Assembly (NCBI GenBank): GCA_023428805.1
Contig: JAEYWW010000222.1
Location: 1 to 5,465 of the forward strand
Length of the DNA: 5,465 bases
Source: Armatimonadota bacterium
GTDB lineage: Bacteria; Armatimonadota; Fimbriimonadia; Fimbriimonadales; Fimbriimonadaceae
Direction: 5' to 3'
A program made the translations under genes and the position numbers. The notes under the pieces are model-generated. The model saw nothing but the letters and a program-made list of their open reading frames with translations. It was not told where the DNA came from and made no database searches. How positions within the stretch are numbered: the stretch's first letter is position 1; each line of letters starts with the position of its first letter. Shown here in pieces: positions 1 to 5,465 of this stretch.

Positions 1-2
1 TC

Positions 3-2093
3 ACGATGGCCTTCAGCGTGGACAAGAACTGCCCGCCGGACGTCCTCTCAATCTGCGCCGCCGGCGCGGCCCTCGCCGTCTCCGACATCCCGTTCAACGG
101 CCCAGTTGCAGGCGTTCGAGTCGGCCATGTTGACGGAGAGTTCGTTCTTTTCCCGAGCAACGAGCAGTTGAAGACCAGCAAGCTCGACCTCGCCGTCGCG
201 GGCCACAAGGGCGCGATCAGCATGGTCGAAGCGGGCGCGATGGAAGTCAGCGAAGAAATGATGGTCGAGGCGCTCAAGATCGCCCACGACGCCATCAAGC
301 TCATCTGCACCGAAATCGAGAAGTTCGCCTCCGCCGTCGCCAAGCCGAAGCGCGAAGGAATCTACAGCCTCCCCAACGAAAAGCTGGCCGACGAGATCAA
401 GAAGAAGGAAGGCAAGTACATCGCCGCCAACATCTTCGATCCCGACAAGGCCACCCGCGAGTCCGCCAGCGACGACGTCGCCAAGGACATCATCACCCGC
501 TATAAGGAGAAGTACGCGGACGATGCCGATGCGCTCAAGGAAATCCCGGGCGCGGTGGACAAGGCTATCAAGGAGATCATCCGCAAGTCGGTGATCGAAG
601 ACGGCAAGCGGCCCGACGGCCGCGGCCTGACCGACATCCGCCCGCTCGAAGCGATCGCCGGCCTCCTCCCCCGCGTCCACGGCTCCGGCCTCTTCACCCG
701 CGGTCAGACGCAGGTCATGACCGTCCTCACCCTCGGCATGCCGAAGGATGCCCAGATGATGGACACCTTGGACGAGGAAGAGGGCGACAAGCGCTACATG
801 CACTTCTACAACTTCCCGCCCTACTCGGTCGGTGAAGTTCGCCCGCTCCGAGGCGCAGGTCGCCGCGAAGTCGGCCACGGCGCCCTTGCCGAGCGCGCGC
901 TCAAGTACGTTGTGCCCCTTGAGAACCCGGATTTCCCCTACACGATGCACCTCATCTCGGACGTGCTCGAATCCAACGGCTCCACCTCGATGGCGTCGGT
1001 CTGCGGTTCGACCCTCGCTCTGATGGATGCGGGTGTGCCGATCAAGGCTCCCGTGGCGGGAATCGCGATGGGCCTCATGTCGGATGGCAAGACCTTCCGC
1101 GTCCTGACCGATATTCAGGGCGTCGAAGACTTCACCGGCGACATGGACTTCAAGGTGGCCGGAACCCGCGAGGGCATCACCGCACTCCAGCTTGACACCA
1201 AGCTCGACGGCATCCCAGACAAGGTTCTCTCGGACGCTCTGGCTCAGGCCAAGGTCGCCCGCATGCAGATCCTTGACGTGATCGAAGCCGAAATCTCCAA
1301 GCCGCGCGAAGAACTCGCCGGATCGGCCCCTCGCATCAGCCGCGTCCAGATCAGCACCGAGAAGATCGGCGCGATCATCGGCCCCGGCGGCGCGACGATC
1401 CGCAAGATTCAGGAGACCACCGGCACCACGATCGACGTTCAGCAGGACGGCACCGTGCTCGTCGCCAGCACTGGCGGCGATGCCGCCAAGGAAGCCATCG
1501 CGATGATCAAGGGCCTGACCGCCGAGCTCGAAGTGGGCACGGAGTTCACCGGAACGATCACCCGGCTCATGGGCCGCGGCGCGATGGTCGAGATGCCGAA
1601 CGGACGAGACGGAATGGTCCCGACCGATCAGCTCACCACTCAGAAGCTGGGCCGCCCGGACGACGCCGTCAGCGTCGGCGAGAAGATCAACGTCAAGATC
1701 GCCGAAATCGACGGCATGGGCCGCGTGAACCTCAGCGCCATCGGCCTGAACCCGGACAACCCGAAGCTCAACGGCCACGCCGTCGCCACCGAACGCCCCG
1801 CCCGCGACTTTGATCGCGGAGACCGAGGCGGACGCGGCGACCGGGATCGAGGTCGCTCAGGCGGCGGACGAGATCGAGATCGCGGCGGCCGAGGTGGCTA
1901 CGATCGGGATCGAGGTCCCCGTGAAGATCGCGGTCCTCGCGAAGAACGTTCACTCGAGCCTCGTGAAGAGCGCGCCCCGCGCGAAGACCGAGGTCCCCGA
2001 GAGGACGACAACGCGCCGGAGATTCCGGACAGCTTCCCGAAGCGAAACCGCGGCGACGAAGACGTCAACGCCAAGTTCCGCCCGCGACGCTGA
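3..2093 (+). CDS. pnp: Polynucleotide phosphorylase (PNPase), 5'-truncated by window edge
   Basis: PNPase is the phosphate-dependent 3'-5' exoribonuclease of cytoplasmic mRNA decay and works as a trimer. The frame is open at the left edge, so the ATG at 6 is internal and roughly the first 110-120 residues of the family are missing. Counting from that Met, I see the end of the first RNase PH domain (1-75, SDIPFNGPVAGVRVG), the helical linker (75-190), and the second RNase PH domain (195-430) with FTRGQTQ (230-236), GRREVGHG (285-292) and the catalytic Asp region LTDIQGVEDFTGDMDF (367-382). The KH domain follows with its GPGG loop at 459-462, then the S1 domain (510-579). Domain order and motifs make the call secure. 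The tail after 590 is unusually long and charged, with RGG-type and PRE(D/E)R repeats. The gene ends with TGA at 2091-2093, 11 bases before a strong terminator. A second copy of its 3' end lies at 3889-4071. Confidence 0.97.
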   Translation, partial: TMAFSVDKNCPPDVLSICAAGAALAVSDIPFNGPVAGVRVGHVDGEFVLFPSNEQLKTSKLDLAVAGHKGAISMVEAGAMEVSEEMMVEALKIAHDAIKLICTEIEKFASAVAKPKREGIYSLPNEKLADEIKKKEGKYIAANIFDPDKATRESASDDVAKDIITRYKEKYADDADALKEIPGAVDKAIKEIIRKSVIEDGKRPDGRGLTDIRPLEAIAGLLPRVHGSGLFTRGQTQVMTVLTLGMPKDAQMMDTLDEEEGDKRYMHFYNFPPYSVGEVRPLRGAGRREVGHGALAERALKYVVPLENPDFPYTMHLISDVLESNGSTSMASVCGSTLALMDAGVPIKAPVAGIAMGLMSDGKTFRVLTDIQGVEDFTGDMDFKVAGTREGITALQLDTKLDGIPDKVLSDALAQAKVARMQILDVIEAEISKPREELAGSAPRISRVQISTEKIGAIIGPGGATIRKIQETTGTTIDVQQDGTVLVASTGGDAAKEAIAMIKGLTAELEVGTEFTGTITRLMGRGAMVEMPNGRDGMVPTDQLTTQKLGRPDDAVSVGEKINVKIAEIDGMGRVNLSAIGLNPDNPKLNGHAVATERPARDFDRGDRGGRGDRDRGRSGGGRDRDRGGRGGYDRDRGPREDRGPREERSLEPREERAPREDRGPREDDNAPEIPDSFPKRNRGDEDVNAKFRPRR
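1857..2070 (+). repeat. Direct repeat copy 1, within the 3' end of intact pnp
   Basis: Two blocks of this stretch recur downstream in the same orientation. Block A, 1857-1901, matches 3889-3927 (SGGGRDRDRGGRGGY versus SSGGRDHGGRGGY). Block B, 1972-2070, matches 3938-4039 with five substitutions and one 3-base insertion, about 95% identity by my count. The intervening part, three hexapeptide units, is absent from the second copy. Similarity stops just before the pnp stop codon. Confidence 0.9.
1914..2009 (+). repeat. Degenerate 18-bp / hexapeptide repeats in the PNPase tail
   Basis: Five hexapeptide units of the form (G/A/E)PRE(D/E)(R/D) lie at residues 637-642, 643-648, 651-656, 657-662 and 663-668 (counted from the Met at position 6), with an SL insertion before the third. 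At DNA level they are imperfect 18-base units such as GGTCCCCGTGAAGATCGC. They follow an Arg/Gly/Asp segment at 600-636. The tail is probably disordered and able to bind RNA or protein partners; that role is inferred from composition. The displaced copy downstream has only two such units, so repeat number differs between the copies. Confidence 0.8.
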
Positions 2094-2104
2094 TCACTGG
2101 TGGT

Positions 2105-2141
2105 AAAGAGGGGCTCCTAAAATGGGAGCCCCTCTTTTTTT
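2105..2141 (+). terminator. Strong intrinsic terminator of pnp
   Basis: A 13-bp perfect stem (2105-2117 AAAGAGGGGCTCC with 2125-2137 GGAGCCCCTCTTT) closes a 7-base loop. A run of seven T ends at 2141. It begins 11 bases after the pnp stop. The convergent gene on the minus strand ends at 2148, so the hairpin may also stop that transcript, although the minus-strand T run is short. Confidence 0.92.
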
Positions 2142-2147
2142 ATTCAT

Positions 2148-3158
2148 TTATCCTGGGTTATAGTCGTAGAGTGAGGTAGACCCGCCGGCAGTAGAGAACG
2201 AAAGTGAGAGTCGAATACCAACGGTGGGGTTGCTCGACAAATATGCATCAAACTCCTCCTCGTTCTTCATACCCAGTACGGATAGATTGAGTTTAGACTG
2301 TTGGATAAATAGCTCTTTCATCTGTGGATCAAGGTCATTGAACTTGAAGAGCCCTTTTTTGATATCAGATGACTTTCTATTCTTAATGAGCAAATCGATC
2401 GCCCTTCGTTCTAGGGCTGATGCTGCCTCAAAATTGGCAATGGTTAGCTCTGTGATCAGCCGTTTAACTACTTCGGACGCCAAAATACCTTCGTCTGTTG
2501 TCTTACGAAATCCAGTGGGTTGAGATGAGATCACTGCAACAAGATTGCCTGCTGACATAGCCCAATTTCTCTCTGCGGCCAGTTTCATAAACTCTTCTTG
2601 TGAGACATGAATTTGCTCTACGGGCTGATCAAATATCTCTCTATTGACCGCATTTTTGCCAGCCATCGCATCTACCATAGTCCAGCGCGTTCTGCCGACA
2701 TTATTGGGAGGCAGGTCCATGTAGTCGAAGAAGAGGGTTGGGTCAATAGCGAAGCGAGCCTCCTTGAGTGAGTCAGGTTTGAGCCAGACATTCAAGATAT
2801 AGCCAGTTTGTGCAAAGTAGTAAAGAATTGCGTCACGCGCATCAGAAGGTGCATCTTCTATGCGATATGATTTTTCAAATGTGTCTACCGAATTCATCCA
2901 TTGCAATAGTTTCAACCTTGACTTGAGTGTGTCCATACTGGTTGAATGATCGTTATAAAGCACATTGATGCCTCTCTCACTGTCTTTTACGAGCGAGAAT
3001 CCTTTTGGCGTAAGAATAACCCCACCCTCCTTCCACGAATCCAGCTGATTCTTGCGAATCATCTCAAATGGTCCTACCGGCCCGAAGTAAACAAATGAGT
3101 ACTGAGGCTGAAGGTACGCGTTGCTGGCAAAAAGGAGGGCGAAAGTTGCGCTAATCAT
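2148..3158 (-). CDS. Predicted exported protein of unknown function, 336 aa
   Basis: I do not recognise a family. The first ATG in frame follows a stop by only six codons, so the start is well bounded. The N-terminus (MISATFALLFASNA, then YLQPQ) looks like a short signal peptide with an Ala-rich cleavage site near residue 14, but it lacks the usual basic n-region, so export is only probable. The protein contains no cysteine. Residues 75-150 mix helices and aromatic segments. Residues 223-306 are strongly helix-forming and charged, and the C-terminus is a Ser/Gly-rich, strand-like stretch (VGIRLSLSFSTAGG). The start lies 14 bases after the stop of the upstream gene on the same strand, with no clear Shine-Dalgarno site, which suggests an operon and perhaps coupled translation. 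Base composition is clearly lower in GC than pnp (spot counts of 33% and 52% for two lines). Together with the flanking pnp repeat, this suggests acquired DNA. Confidence 0.78.
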   Translation of the reverse strand: MISATFALLFASNAYLQPQYSFVYFGPVGPFEMIRKNQLDSWKEGGVILTPKGFSLVKDSERGINVLYNDHSTSMDTLKSRLKLLQWMNSVDTFEKSYRIEDAPSDARDAILYYFAQTGYILNVWLKPDSLKEARFAIDPTLFFDYMDLPPNNVGRTRWTMVDAMAGKNAVNREIFDQPVEQIHVSQEEFMKLAAERNWAMSAGNLVAVISSQPTGFRKTTDEGILASEVVKRLITELTIANFEAASALERRAIDLLIKNRKSSDIKKGLFKFNDLDPQMKELFIQQSKLNLSVLGMKNEEEFDAYLSSNPTVGIRLSLSFSTAGGSTSLYDYNPG

Positions 3159-3172
3159 GATGATGCTAGTGT

Positions 3173-3640
3173 TTATTCAGCTTCGAAATACGGTTCCCCG
3201 TCCCAGGCAGTAAGAATATCAACAGTACGCTTTGCTGTCTTGTTGTCAGGTGTATGCTTCCAGCTTTCAAATCCAGTCGCACCAGAGGTGTCATACCGCA
3301 TGAAAATGTAGCCAGGCCCAGGAGCATTAAACGTTCCCGACTGAACATAGTTGTATGTATGATTGATCGGAGGAGTGAATTCAGCGCTCCACAGAGGCTG
3401 GTCTGTCCACGTTGGGTTGACCGATACATCAATGACCTTGATATGGCAAGGAATTGTATGATACCAGTACGATGGTCCCCCTGGAGTAATGGTGCCAACA
3501 GGAGTGATGATGTTGAGAGATTCAAATGGATCATAGTCCCGATCAATGAACGTGAACAGTGGAGTGGGTGGGGCGCACTGTGCGAAAATCTGAGTGCTTG
3601 TCGTTGCGAGTGCAAATGCGATGAGAATGAGCTTTCCCAT
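3173..3640 (-). CDS. Predicted secreted small protein of unknown function, 155 aa
   Basis: No family is recognised. Residues 1-20 form a convincing Sec signal peptide: a Lys near the start, the hydrophobic core LILIAFALA, and IFA before Gln21. The residue before Cys22 is Gln, so this is not a normal lipobox, and signal peptidase I cleavage is more likely. The mature part is rich in Pro, Tyr, Trp and Thr and looks mainly beta. It has exactly two cysteines (22 and 65), which could form one disulfide. It is the first gene of a two-gene minus-strand operon, followed 14 bases later by the 336-aa exported protein; both may act outside the cytoplasm. I prefer this frame to the overlapping 149-aa frame (3166-3615) because of the signal peptide. 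No Shine-Dalgarno sequence is visible. A -10-like box sits six bases before the ATG, so the mRNA could be leaderless. Confidence 0.78.
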   Translation of the reverse strand: MGKLILIAFALATTSTQIFAQCAPPTPLFTFIDRDYDPFESLNIITPVGTITPGGPSYWYHTIPCHIKVIDVSVNPTWTDQPLWSAEFTPPINHTYNYVQSGTFNAPGPGYIFMRYDTSGATGFESWKHTPDNKTAKRTVDILTAWDGEPYFEAE

Positions 3641-3646
3641 GAAATT

Positions 3647-3679
3647 ATGTTAGCACCCCCCCCCCACTTCGAAAGTCAA
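3647..3679 (-). promoter_or_regulatory. Candidate promoter with a G10 tract in its spacer
   Basis: Reading the minus strand, TTGACT (3679-3674) is a near-consensus -35 box and TAACAT (3652-3647) a plausible -10 box. The 21-base spacer contains ten consecutive G (3665-3656). An A-rich stretch (about 3700-3682) just upstream could act as an UP element. The spacer is four bases longer than the usual 17. Six bases separate the -10 box from the ATG at 3640, the spacing expected for leaderless transcription. Promoter function is inferred from motifs only. Confidence 0.45.
3656..3665. repeat. Homopolymeric C10/G10 tract
   Basis: Ten consecutive C on the plus strand lie 16-25 bases upstream of the start codon of the 155-aa secreted protein. 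Such tracts slip during replication in many bacteria. Here a length change would alter the spacing of the candidate promoter boxes, not a reading frame. Confidence 0.9.
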
Positions 3680-3709
3680 TCCTTCGTTAAGTTTTTTGTC
3701 ACAATTCTC

Positions 3710-3737
3710 TTGAACGTCAAATTCCCACTCGTAATCC
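3710..3737 (+). promoter_or_regulatory. Weak candidate plus-strand promoter
   Basis: TTGAAC (3710-3715) and TAATCC (3732-3737) are separated by 16 bases. A transcript starting near 3744 would run through three hairpin-forming segments to the terminator at 3859-3883. Both boxes deviate from consensus, so this is suggestive only. Confidence 0.25.
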
Positions 3738-3743
3738 TGTCGC

Positions 3744-3883
3744 GACAAGCTTGCAGAGCTTGGTCACGATTGAGTGCCGCATATGCGAACTCTCTGCGGG
3801 CCCGCACGATGATGCAGAACTACCAATCCATGCGTGGGACTTTGAAGCACAAAGAAAAGCTCCGAGTTCGCTCGGAGCCTTTT
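3744..3883 (+). ncRNA. Candidate small structured RNA ending in an intrinsic terminator
   Basis: This intergenic stretch has no convincing gene but is dense in inverted repeats. There is a stem at 3744-3751 with 3757-3765 (one bulge), the palindrome CGCATATGCG at 3778-3787, the palindrome TGCGGGCCCGCA at 3795-3806, and a terminator-like hairpin at the end. A weak promoter lies just upstream, giving a possible transcript of about 140 nt. It matches no RNA family I recognise (not tRNA, and no SRP or 6S signature). The palindromes could instead be protein-binding sites for the divergent operon. Confidence 0.25.
3856..3883 (+). terminator. Perfect hairpin with TTCG loop, possible bidirectional terminator
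   Basis: An 8-bp perfect stem (3859-3866 GCTCCGAG with 3871-3878 CTCGGAGC) closes a TTCG loop, a very stable tetraloop type. It is followed by CTTTT on the plus strand, and the minus strand reads TTTTCTTT past the stem, so either direction could terminate. No protein gene on the plus strand precedes it. The pnp-like sequence begins about six bases after it. Confidence 0.65.
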
Positions 3884-3888
3884 CCAGA

Positions 3889-4071
3889 TCAAGCGGTGGT
3901 CGAGATCACGGCGGCCGAGGCGGCTACGTTCTTGGGAGCGCCCCGCGCGAAGACCGAGCTCCCCGAGAGGACGATAATGCAGCGCCGGAGATTCCGGACA
4001 GCTTCCCCAAGCGAAACCGCGGAGACGAAGACGTCAACGTCATGTCAGCTCTCTACGGATTCCATTCATAA
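3889..4071 (+). pseudogene. Displaced, partial copy of the pnp 3' end
   Basis: In one frame this encodes SSGGRDHGGRGGY, then APREDRAPREDDNAAPEIPD and SFPKRNRGDEDVN, closely matching the last hundred or so residues of the PNPase upstream. It lacks the catalytic, KH and S1 domains and three of the five hexapeptide units. Similarity ends at 4039, after which the frame reads VMSALYGFHS to TAA at 4069-4071 instead of the AKFRPRR of the intact gene. In the 99-base block B, four of five substitutions are silent and the one indel is a whole codon (extra Ala), so the sequence diverged while translated. No credible start precedes it: an in-frame ATG at 3751 would run through the terminator hairpin. I read it as a gene relic, most likely the former end of pnp. 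Confidence 0.8.
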
Positions 4072-4145
4072 GGACTCGTCCCCACTGACTACTTGAAAAT
4101 CAGAGTTGCCAGACTGCTCGGAGATTGGTGTAAGCTTCTGCTTCC

Positions 4146-5027
4146 ATGGACGAGTTCGACGTTGCGGTTGAACACGAGGATCGGCAGAAGAGAAAGAACA
4201 CAAAGCTGAAGCGCGGCGCGTTGGCGAGCGCGACGGTGACGGTTCTGGCCCTCCTCTTTGCGGCTCCGTCCTGCTTCAAAGACTCCATGGAGTTGTTCGG
4301 AGTCGGCAAAGAGACACCTCCGGCAAACGCCAGCACCAACCCAGTCAACCGCAACTCAGTCGAGATCAGTTGGCTTGATCTCGGCACCACAGAGGAATAC
4401 GTCAAGAATCAGCTCGGCCCGCCGCAGTTCCAGCGCGCCATGCTGAAATCGGGTTCAGGAGGGCTCGCCAACGACTACACTTACGCGCTTTATGACTTCC
4501 CGGCGCAGCAGGTGGAGATTCTCTACGATCAGAGTCATGCCGCCCGGATCATCGTGGTCAAAAAGATGTCCCAGCGCCCCGTCCCCTTCCATCGCGCCCC
4601 GCACTTTCTCGTTTTGGGACAAGCTTCGCTGGATAATGAGCTGTTCTATGTCCAGGAGCTGAGATTGCCGGAGTCAGAAGAAGACCAGGCCCGCGCCGCA
4701 GAACTCTCCGCGCTCAAATCAAGGCGGGGTGATCCCAGCTTCGCCCAGACATTCAAGCCTCATTGGGAGAATCCCTATGAACTGGGTTGGATGGAGTACT
4801 CAAACTCCAAATACTTCAGCTATGTCAGCAGCCAGTCCTTCCCGAACATGGGCGGATACTACAACTGCCTGATCGCCTGCTACGACGACGATGCCCAAGG
4901 CCCGGACGCCTACGCCATCTATGACATCCCCAACGACTGGCTCGACCGCCGCCCTCTCTGGGACATCATGCTCGACATGGTCGGGCAACCGAGCGACATG
5001 ACGCGGGAGTTTCTGCCGTTTGACTAG
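4146..5027 (+). CDS. Membrane-anchored protein of unknown function, 293 aa
   Basis: The first 23 residues are charged (Asp/Glu, then Lys/Arg). They are followed by one hydrophobic segment at about 24-42 (GALASATVTVLALLFAAPS), which suggests a cytoplasmic N-terminus and an exported C-terminal domain; Cys43 lacks a proper lipobox. Residues 78-93 (DLGTTEEYVKNQLGPP) carry a Gly...Val...LGxP pattern like that of BamE/SmpA-type small folds and of the ETEC_3214-type domain. The later Tyr-rich stretch (about 217-260, with Cys241 and Cys245) could fit the latter, but I cannot confirm either. The ATG at 4146 is used because it places the charged segment before the membrane segment. No Shine-Dalgarno site is seen, and a TAAGCT box at 4131-4136 lies nine bases upstream. 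The gene returns to pnp-like GC content. Its stop overlaps the stop of the convergent oxidoreductase. Confidence 0.8.
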   Translation: MDEFDVAVEHEDRQKRKNTKLKRGALASATVTVLALLFAAPSCFKDSMELFGVGKETPPANASTNPVNRNSVEISWLDLGTTEEYVKNQLGPPQFQRAMLKSGSGGLANDYTYALYDFPAQQVEILYDQSHAARIIVVKKMSQRPVPFHRAPHFLVLGQASLDNELFYVQELRLPESEEDQARAAELSALKSRRGDPSFAQTFKPHWENPYELGWMEYSNSKYFSYVSSQSFPNMGGYYNCLIACYDDDAQGPDAYAIYDIPNDWLDRRPLWDIMLDMVGQPSDMTREFLPFD

Positions 5028-5465
5028 GCCATGATCTTCTGCTTGAGTTGGGAGATTTCCTGGAGGGTGTAGTCGAGGGACTGGCGGGAGGTTTCGGGGG
5101 TGACGATCTCGGGGGCTTTGTCCGCCAAAATGCAGCCGACGAAATACTTGATCTCGTGGAAATACCCGCCCAGGTCGCTGATGTTGCCTCCGCCCGCCGC
5201 CGACATCTTCTCAAACTGCGGCACCTCGGGCTCGTTGTCGCGGTCGTAGATCGTCATTGGGCCGCCGTCCATGATGATGCAGCCCTGCTCGAAGATCGCG
5301 CGGAACGCCATTTTGAAGGGGGCGTTCTTGGGGAGATTCCAGCCTCCCTCGAGGTGGGCCACGGTTCGGCCTCCGTCGAAGGTCATCGTGGTGAAGACGT
5401 GGCTCGCGCCTGTCTCATTGACCGTGCCCCAGCTCTGCATCGCCTCCGGCTCGCCGAGCATGTAG
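5024..5465 (-). CDS. Gfo/Idh/MocA-type oxidoreductase, C-terminal part, cut by window edge
   Basis: The frame is open to the right edge, so the Met encoded at 5459-5461 is internal and the Rossmann NAD(P)-binding half lies outside the window. The 146 visible residues look like the substrate-binding alpha/beta domain of the family. LGEPEAMQSWG is typical of the segment after the conserved His helix. It is followed by beta strands (VFTTMTFDGGRTVAHLEGGW and IIMDGGPMTIYD) and the closing helix region GGYFHEIKYFVGCILADKAP, then VTPETSRQSLDYTLQEISQ. Such enzymes oxidise or reduce sugars, inositols and related compounds with NAD(P); the substrate cannot be told from this half. It converges on the 293-aa gene, with stop codons sharing a CTAG. 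Confidence 0.88.
   Translation of the reverse strand, partial: YMLGEPEAMQSWGTVNETGASHVFTTMTFDGGRTVAHLEGGWNLPKNAPFKMAFRAIFEQGCIIMDGGPMTIYDRDNEPEVPQFEKMSAAGGGNISDLGGYFHEIKYFVGCILADKAPEIVTPETSRQSLDYTLQEISQLKQKIMA

Noticed and set aside
48..1778. A 576-codon open frame on the minus strand opposite pnp
   Set aside because: It is antisense to an unmistakable PNPase. Its protein is rich in Asp, Gly, Ala, Val, Leu and His, as expected for the complement of GC-rich codons, and shows no domain.
3166..3615. A 149-aa minus-strand frame overlapping the 155-aa secreted gene
   Set aside because: It lacks a signal peptide or other protein-like pattern, and the overlapping frame has a clear signal peptide and fits the operon spacing.
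3744..3883. A tRNA or CRISPR array in the gap
   Set aside because: There is no tRNA T-loop signature or cloverleaf, and no regularly spaced repeats; only unrelated palindromes are present.
2148..3888. Insertion sequence or phage between the pnp repeats
   Set aside because: No transposase, integrase, terminal inverted repeats or phage-like gene can be seen; the direct repeats are pnp-derived and diverged, not a short target duplication.
3751..4071. A complete 106-aa gene covering the pnp relic
   Set aside because: Only the part after about 3889 resembles any protein. The first 46 codons run through palindromes and a terminator hairpin with no ribosome site, so I call only the relic.
3254..4096. 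A 280-codon plus-strand open frame spanning the secreted gene, the gap and the pnp relic
   Set aside because: It overlaps a better-supported minus-strand gene with a signal peptide, runs through the G10 tract and a terminator hairpin, and reads the pnp relic out of frame.

Overview
The window comes from a bacterial chromosome of moderately high GC: spot counts give about 57-68% GC in the first gene. The visible families (polynucleotide phosphorylase, a Gfo/Idh/MocA oxidoreductase) occur in many phyla. The Arg/Gly/Asp/Glu-rich tail of the phosphorylase and the weak Shine-Dalgarno signals suggest something other than a model proteobacterium. An Armatimonadota-like source is a guess that the sequence cannot prove.

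Layout. Positions 3-2093 (+) hold most of pnp (PNPase), missing its 5' end, with a strong intrinsic terminator at 2105-2141. Positions 2148-3640 (-) hold two adjacent AT-richer genes for predicted exported proteins of no recognised family. They run toward pnp as a probable two-gene operon. Their apparent promoter (about 3647-3679) has a run of ten G between its -35-like and -10-like boxes. Positions 3641-3888 are non-coding, with a candidate short + strand transcript ending in a perfect hairpin at 3859-3883. Positions 3889-4071 are a second, partial copy of the pnp 3' end. Positions 4146-5027 (+) encode a membrane-anchored protein of unknown function. It converges on, and shares a CTAG stop overlap with, the C-terminal part of a Gfo/Idh/MocA-type oxidoreductase (5024-5465, -), which runs off the right edge.

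The most interesting structure is the roughly 1.8 kb block between the intact pnp 3' end and its displaced copy. The two copies are about 95% identical over 99 aligned bases. In the pnp frame, four of five substitutions are synonymous and the single indel is one whole codon. The second copy therefore looks like the end of a pnp gene that was once translated, perhaps the original end displaced by incoming DNA, rather than a freely decaying duplicate. The block carries the AT-rich exported-protein pair and no visible integrase or transposase.

No known pathway links the genes. pnp is core RNA metabolism, the exported pair looks like accessory cargo, and the last two genes only meet tail to tail.
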